Origin: SIG607 sp045605385
GTDB lineage: Bacteria; Bacillota; Clostridia; Oscillospirales; Acutalibacteraceae
Reading direction: 5' to 3'
Length of the DNA: 64,000 nucleotides
Assembly (NCBI GenBank): GCA_045605385.1
Contig: JAZUPW010000005.1
Coordinates: forward strand, 41,568 to 105,567
Shown here: positions 59,649 through 64,000 of the stretch, piece by piece
Position numbering within the stretch: the stretch's first letter is position 1
How the letters are laid out: every line of letters starts with the position of its first letter
The notes under the pieces: model-generated
What the model was told of the DNA's origin: nothing
The model's database searches: none
Seen by the model: the letters and a program-made list of their open reading frames with translations, nothing else
Position numbers and translations under genes: made by a program

Positions 59649-60908
59649 ATGAAAATTGTAAAAAGGATTATAATTGGGTTATACGTTTTTCTTTGTATAA
59701 ACGTATTGACATTAGGAGCGGCTGCAGGATATTACGGAAGAACAATAAATGAGCAGTTTACAATATCAAAGGGATCTTCAATAGTAATTAATTCATTAAT
59801 TCCGGTAACTGCAGAATATAACGGTGTTGTTTTAAAAGAAACAGGAGTAATTAATGACGTAGGTGAAAATTTTAAGGTAGATATTAAATTACTTGGTGTA
59901 ATTCCTGTTAAACAGGCAAACGTGCTTGTTGTGGATGAAACAAACGTTGCAGTGCTAGGTACTCCGTTTGGAATTAAAATGTACACCGACGGTGTTTTGG
60001 TAAGCAATATAAGTGATATTGTCACTTCAACTGGAAAATACTGTCCGGCGAAGGATGCGGGTATTTTAGTGGGCGACTATATTATTTCCGTAAACGGCGT
60101 AAAGGTAAATAGTAACGAGGATTTAGCAAATTTAATTGAAGACTGCGGCGGTGAGACGCTAAATATCGTTTTAAGAAGAGAAGAAGAAAAAATAGTAAAG
60201 CAATTAAAACCCGTTTTATCATTAGATGAAAATCTTTATAGAGCGGGAATTTGGGTTAAAGACAGTTCTGCCGGTATAGGAACGTTAACGTTTTACTCAC
60301 CGCAAACAAATACGGTTTGTGGGCTGGGACATGCTGTTTTTGATAAAGATTCGGGCGAGATTATAGATTTCTCAAACGGACAACTTGTAAACGCTTCAAT
60401 AGTATCTGTAATTCGCGGCGTAGCGGGAGTTCCCGGCGAACTTAAGGGTAAACTTGAATACGGAAAAATCGCTAATATGACCGCAAATACTAATAATGGT
60501 ATATATGGAGATTTGAGCTGTGAAATTAATCTTGATAATTTAACTGAAATAGCATTTGCTAATGAAATTAAAAACGGTAATGCAAAAATTCTTTGCACTA
60601 CCGATGAAAGCGGACCGCAACTTTATAACTGTACTGTAAAAGTTAAGGACATTAATGTTAATAACACAACACAAAATCTTATAGTTGAAATAACCGATAA
60701 TGATTTAATAGAAAAAACCGGCGGAATAGTGCAGGGAATGTCGGGTAGTCCCATTATCCAAAATGGCAAACTTATCGGCGCAGTAACCCACGTATTAGTC
60801 GACGACCCAACAAAAGGCTACGGCATATTTGCCGAAAATATGCTTGAAACAGCGCAAAGTGTAGGGCAGAGGCTTGCTCCTGCCGAAAAAATAAAAGATG
60901 CATCATAA
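59649..60908 (+). CDS. spoIVB: SpoIVB peptidase
   Basis: Forespore-secreted serine peptidase (S55) that triggers pro-sigma-K processing by cleaving SpoIVFA; 419 residues. An N-terminal membrane anchor (about residues 8-30) is followed by a PDZ domain (PAKDAGILVGDYIISVNGV) and the peptidase domain, with the histidine in GLGHAVFD and the serine in QGMSGSPIIQNG, ending in THVLVDDPTKGYGIFAE. The ATG at 59649 is five bases after GGTGA. The gene is downstream of ymxH and followed by a strong terminator. Confidence 0.94.
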   Translation: MKIVKRIIIGLYVFLCINVLTLGAAAGYYGRTINEQFTISKGSSIVINSLIPVTAEYNGVVLKETGVINDVGENFKVDIKLLGVIPVKQANVLVVDETNVAVLGTPFGIKMYTDGVLVSNISDIVTSTGKYCPAKDAGILVGDYIISVNGVKVNSNEDLANLIEDCGGETLNIVLRREEEKIVKQLKPVLSLDENLYRAGIWVKDSSAGIGTLTFYSPQTNTVCGLGHAVFDKDSGEIIDFSNGQLVNASIVSVIRGVAGVPGELKGKLEYGKIANMTANTNNGIYGDLSCEINLDNLTEIAFANEIKNGNAKILCTTDESGPQLYNCTVKVKDINVNNTTQNLIVEITDNDLIEKTGGIVQGMSGSPIIQNGKLIGAVTHVLVDDPTKGYGIFAENMLETAQSVGQRLAPAEKIKDAS

Positions 60909-60913
60909 CTGAA

Positions 60914-60946
60914 AAAAGCATCCCGATTTATTTTCGGGATGCTTTT
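60914..60946. terminator. Bidirectional terminator between spoIVB and the AraC gene
   Basis: AAAAGCATCCCGA pairs with TCGGGATGCTTTT around TTTATTT. Confidence 0.9.
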
Positions 60947-61761
60947 GCATATTCACCGGGCGATATGCCGAAATGCTTTTTAAATTCCCGGCTGAAATAA
61001 CTTTCATTGTTAAAGCCTGAGAGAAAACATACTTCGCTTACCGTATAAAATTGTGAATCAAGTAGTTCTCTTGCACGGGCCATTTTAAGATTGTTTATGT
61101 ATTTGAGAGGAGAGATTGCAAACTGTTTGATAAAAGTATTTCTGAGATGTACGGTACTTATACCGCATAATGATGAAAGGTGTCCAATGCTTATGTTCTC
61201 TTTACAATAGTTTGAGTGAATATAGTTTATTGCAGGATCTATGATTTTAGAATTAGTATACGGTGTATGATATTCCGTTTGCAAATTATAAATTATGTTA
61301 TAAAGCTCGGATTTGATTTTAGAATCATATCCCATTACCTTTCGCGCTTGCTGCCTTTGTGCTTGCATAAAACTATCGAGATAAATATTTGCATTTTTAA
61401 TCTTAAATGAAAAAGGCTCAAACAAGGCGCCATCAGGCATTTCAAAATTTATCGCATAGCAGTCAAAGGACTTTTTTTCCGCTATTGTGTAGTTGGAGCC
61501 TTTGGGAAAATATACGACCTCGTTTTCTCCGACCTTTATTTTTTTGTGTTCGAAATAAAAGGTTCTTTCACCACCGGGGAAAAAGGCAAGACCGTGGCTT
61601 TTCCTGTTTTTGTGAGTCTTGGTGCCTGTACCTGCTTTGACAATATTCGCAAATGTGATTTCGCCGATTATAAAATTGTGCGTCATAAAGTTTTTCATAT
61701 AATCACCAACATTATTATAAAATTCACTTTCGAAATAGTCAAGTGATTTTCTTTCGTTCAT
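60928..61761 (-). CDS. AraC-family transcriptional regulator
   Basis: A 277-residue regulator with an N-terminal cupin-like sensing domain (FPGGERTFYFEHKKI) and a C-terminal AraC helix-turn-helix pair (ISIGHLSSLCGISTVHLRNTF and YTVSEVCFLSGFNNESYFSREFKKHFG). Such regulators usually control sugar or small-metabolite genes. It diverges from the glycyl radical enzyme gene with a 50-base intergenic region, so it probably regulates it. Confidence 0.9.
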   Translation of the reverse strand: MNERKSLDYFESEFYNNVGDYMKNFMTHNFIIGEITFANIVKAGTGTKTHKNRKSHGLAFFPGGERTFYFEHKKIKVGENEVVYFPKGSNYTIAEKKSFDCYAINFEMPDGALFEPFSFKIKNANIYLDSFMQAQRQQARKVMGYDSKIKSELYNIIYNLQTEYHTPYTNSKIIDPAINYIHSNYCKENISIGHLSSLCGISTVHLRNTFIKQFAISPLKYINNLKMARARELLDSQFYTVSEVCFLSGFNNESYFSREFKKHFGISPGEYAKASRK

Positions 61762-61811
61762 TGTAAAATGTATCGTTTTGTTATAGAATGAATTTAAAAG
61801 GCGGTGTTTAT

Positions 61812-64000
61812 ATGATTACAAAAACAGATCGATATTATATTGAAAGAAAGTATCACGATCCCGATAAAGAGTTTGATGCTTTTGGACGTATGGCATATCA
61901 CGGAATCGGGTATATTGAAGAAAGCGGACTTGATGACACAGAGCTTTTAAAAGGACTCGAAGAACTTTCTTTTAAAACAGAGCAATTGCCGCATCCGGTC
62001 GCAAGAGCTATGGCTATCAAATATGTTCTTGAAAATGAGCGTTTGTATATAAACGAACACGATTATTTTGTTGGTCTTTATTCTCTTAACCGACTGGCCA
62101 ATAATACAACCTTTAAAAAATGGGAAAGGGAATCAAGAGCTTATCGCGCCCCTGAAACTTTGCAACGCGGCGATGATTTTAACCGTTCGGGCGCGGTTAT
62201 GATCTGGGTAGATTATGACCACGTTGTGCCTGACTGGAAATCTCTGATGGAATTGGGATTTTCGGGTATTCGTGGAAGAGCAAGAGAATATAAGAGAAAG
62301 CACAAGGAAAACGGCACGTTAAATAGCGAAATGACGGCTTTTTTTGAAGGTATTGAGATTCAGTATACCGCTATCATTGATCTAATTGATAGAATGTACT
62401 GTGTAGCAAAAAAACAAAGCTTTGAAAAGGCACCGAAAATTGCTGAATGTCTTAAAAATCTGCGTGACGGTGCGCCTTCATCCTTTTATGAAGCGTTACA
62501 ACTTATTTATATTTATTTCATTATTTCAGAAAGTATTGACAGTTATCAGGTGCGCTCTCTTGGTAATGGTCTTGATAATACTTTGTACTCTTTTTATAAA
62601 AACGATATTGCATCGAATAAAATCACAAAAGAGGATGCATGTAACTATTTATCATACTTTTTGATGCAGTGGTCTGCAATAGGGAACTATTGGGGTCAGC
62701 CTTTTTATATGGGCGGCACAAATCTTGATGGCAGCACAAGGTATAACGAATTATCAGAACTGATTTTAGAAACCTATGATGAGCTTGAAATTTACAACCC
62801 CAAAATACAGCTTAAAATTAACGAAAACACACCCGATAATATTTTAAACAAGGCTTTTGATATGGTCAGACGAAAAAATGCGAGCATCGTTTTCTGCTGC
62901 GAGCCCGCAATGATTAAGGCGGTTATGGGATACGGTGCGACTTACGAGGAAGCGCTTAATATGGATATTCGCGGTTGTTATGAAACAGGGGTCAGAGCAA
63001 ACGAGGTCTCTTCTTCCTCAGGCTACGTCAATGCGGCGAAGGCGGTGGAGTTTGTGTTTACCAACGGTTTTGATACCGTCACAAATAAGCAGGTGGGTAT
63101 TAAAACGGGCGAAATTTCCGAAATAAAAACCTTTGAAGATTTTTATTTTGCTTTCCTTAAACAATGGGAATATCTGATCGAGCAAAGTATGAAGATCACC
63201 AACGATGCCGAGCGTTTTCTCGCCTTTGTCAATCCGTCGTCCATGTACTCTGCAACAATAGAAACCTCTCTTAAAAACGGCAAAGACGGCTACGGCGGTG
63301 GTGTCAAATTCAATAACAATGCTATGCTGAACTGTGGTTTTGCAAGTGCAGTTGACAGCTTAATGGCGGTCAAGGAATTTGTTTTTGATAAAAAAGAAAT
63401 CTCTTTAACCGAATTAGCAAGGGTTTTGAAAAACAACTGGCAAGGGTATGAATTACTGCAAGCAAAGGTGAAAAAATCAACGCATAAATACGGTAATAAT
63501 GATACCGTTGCCGATACTTATGCAAGTGCGATGGCAAGCTATTTTGCCAACAAGGTGAACAATGTTCCAAATGGCAGAGGCGGTGTGTATAAGGCAATCT
63601 TCCATTCTGCCCGAGCATTTGTGATACAGGGTGAAAAAACCGGCGCATTGCCTTATGGCAGAAATGCAGGAGAAGAGCTTTCTAAAAACGCAAGCGCTGT
63701 ACCGGGTGTGGATAAAAACGGTATTACAGCGCTGATTGAATCAGCCACAAAACTTTCACCTTCTGATTATCACGAATCCTTTTGTTTGGATGTTATGCTT
63801 CACCCAAGCACAGTAGACGGCGAAAACGGCTGCAATGTGTTTAAAGGAATTTTGATGACATATCTTAAAAAAGGCGGTCAGTCAATTCAGTTTAATATTT
63901 TTAACACCGAAACCCTTCGTGATGCGCAGAAGAATCCGGAAAAGTATAAAAATCTGCAGGTAAGAGTTTGCGGGTGGAACACGCTTTGGAATAATATGAG
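61812..64000 (+). CDS. Glycyl radical enzyme (PFL-like), 3' end beyond the window
   Basis: At least 729 residues of an oxygen-sensitive glycyl radical enzyme. The open frame runs from ATG 61812 (AAGGCGGTG upstream) to the window end without a stop. The active-site cysteine is in MDIRGCYETG, and the C-terminal glycyl radical loop reads VRVCGWNTLWNNM. In pyruvate formate-lyase and relatives this loop is RVSGY or RVAGY, so the Cys-Gly-Trp variant is distinctive. NGCNVFKGILMTYLKKGG and QFNIFNTETLRDAQKNPEKY are typical family features. It may be a dehydratase, lyase or decarboxylase; the substrate is unknown. Its activase should lie just downstream, outside the window. Confidence 0.9.
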   Translation, partial: MITKTDRYYIERKYHDPDKEFDAFGRMAYHGIGYIEESGLDDTELLKGLEELSFKTEQLPHPVARAMAIKYVLENERLYINEHDYFVGLYSLNRLANNTTFKKWERESRAYRAPETLQRGDDFNRSGAVMIWVDYDHVVPDWKSLMELGFSGIRGRAREYKRKHKENGTLNSEMTAFFEGIEIQYTAIIDLIDRMYCVAKKQSFEKAPKIAECLKNLRDGAPSSFYEALQLIYIYFIISESIDSYQVRSLGNGLDNTLYSFYKNDIASNKITKEDACNYLSYFLMQWSAIGNYWGQPFYMGGTNLDGSTRYNELSELILETYDELEIYNPKIQLKINENTPDNILNKAFDMVRRKNASIVFCCEPAMIKAVMGYGATYEEALNMDIRGCYETGVRANEVSSSSGYVNAAKAVEFVFTNGFDTVTNKQVGIKTGEISEIKTFEDFYFAFLKQWEYLIEQSMKITNDAERFLAFVNPSSMYSATIETSLKNGKDGYGGGVKFNNNAMLNCGFASAVDSLMAVKEFVFDKKEISLTELARVLKNNWQGYELLQAKVKKSTHKYGNNDTVADTYASAMASYFANKVNNVPNGRGGVYKAIFHSARAFVIQGEKTGALPYGRNAGEELSKNASAVPGVDKNGITALIESATKLSPSDYHESFCLDVMLHPSTVDGENGCNVFKGILMTYLKKGGQSIQFNIFNTETLRDAQKNPEKYKNLQVRVCGWNTLWNNM

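Overview
The window is AT-rich DNA from a spore-forming, probably gut-dwelling member of the Clostridia. The spore genes (yunB, a spoIVFA/spoIVFB pair, sigG, a ymxH homologue, spoIVB), the ClpXP and FtsEX modules, glycan hydrolases and a type I dockerin point to the Oscillospirales/Ruminococcaceae area. That placement is inference; no rRNA gene is present.

Layout. 0-9.4 kb is core: rnhB (truncated by the window start), a YraN protein, a small DUF1540 gene on the minus strand, a phosphoesterase, tig-clpP-clpX, a GH2 glycosidase and pncB. 9.4-16.2 kb holds a lipoprotein, a 1581-residue secreted leucine-rich-repeat protein ending in a dockerin, and convergent yunB and cytidylate-kinase-like genes. 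tRNA-Leu lies at 16.5 kb. 16.98-27.46 kb is an accessory island: tyrosine recombinase, structured leader, Cys-rich KTR protein, TetR regulator, SipW-type signal peptidase, four SipW-type secreted substrates, two small membrane proteins and a membrane-anchored isopeptide-domain protein. 27.5-37.6 kb returns to core: a GH2/MFS operon, murI-DUF1934-argS, trmB, a radical SAM protein, an RNA m5C methyltransferase and a DUF4886 protein. 37.8-39.0 kb has a small HEAT-like gene, a hairpin array and two tRNA-Ser genes. 39.1-45.2 kb has a GH36 alpha-galactosidase, the spoIVF pair and two radical-SAM-linked genes. After a second hairpin array and tRNA-Pro comes a long co-oriented run: rpsU, yqeG, endonuclease IV, M24 peptidase, efp, ispD-ispF, a pseudouridine synthase, a sugar ABC ATPase, a PucR-type regulator, ftsE-ftsX-murein hydrolase, a VanZ protein, sigG, ymxH and spoIVB. 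The end holds an AraC regulator divergent from a glycyl radical enzyme that runs off the window.

How the genes work together. The island reads as one secretion and surface-fibre module: SipW should mature the co-encoded proteins whose signal regions carry the TasA-like pattern, and a 486-residue isopeptide-domain protein with a C-terminal membrane helix may anchor or display them. FtsEX and the adjacent coiled-coil M23 hydrolase form the usual division-site hydrolase module. SigG, SpoIVB and the SpoIVFA/SpoIVFB pair belong to the forespore-to-mother-cell signalling pathway.

Most notable observations. (1) Two homologous structured RNAs, one just upstream of tRNA-Leu(UAG) and one just upstream of tRNA-Ser(GCU). 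Each begins with an exact copy of the 5' end of its own neighbouring tRNA and both share three conserved blocks on compensating stems. I do not recognise the class. (2) Four sporulation genes (yunB, sigG, ymxH, spoIVB) each have the ribosome binding site buried in a hairpin, and sigG appears to start at ATT. (3) Three copies of a two-hairpin intergenic element lie inside the SipW island. (4) Two hairpin arrays with constant spacers follow tRNA genes.
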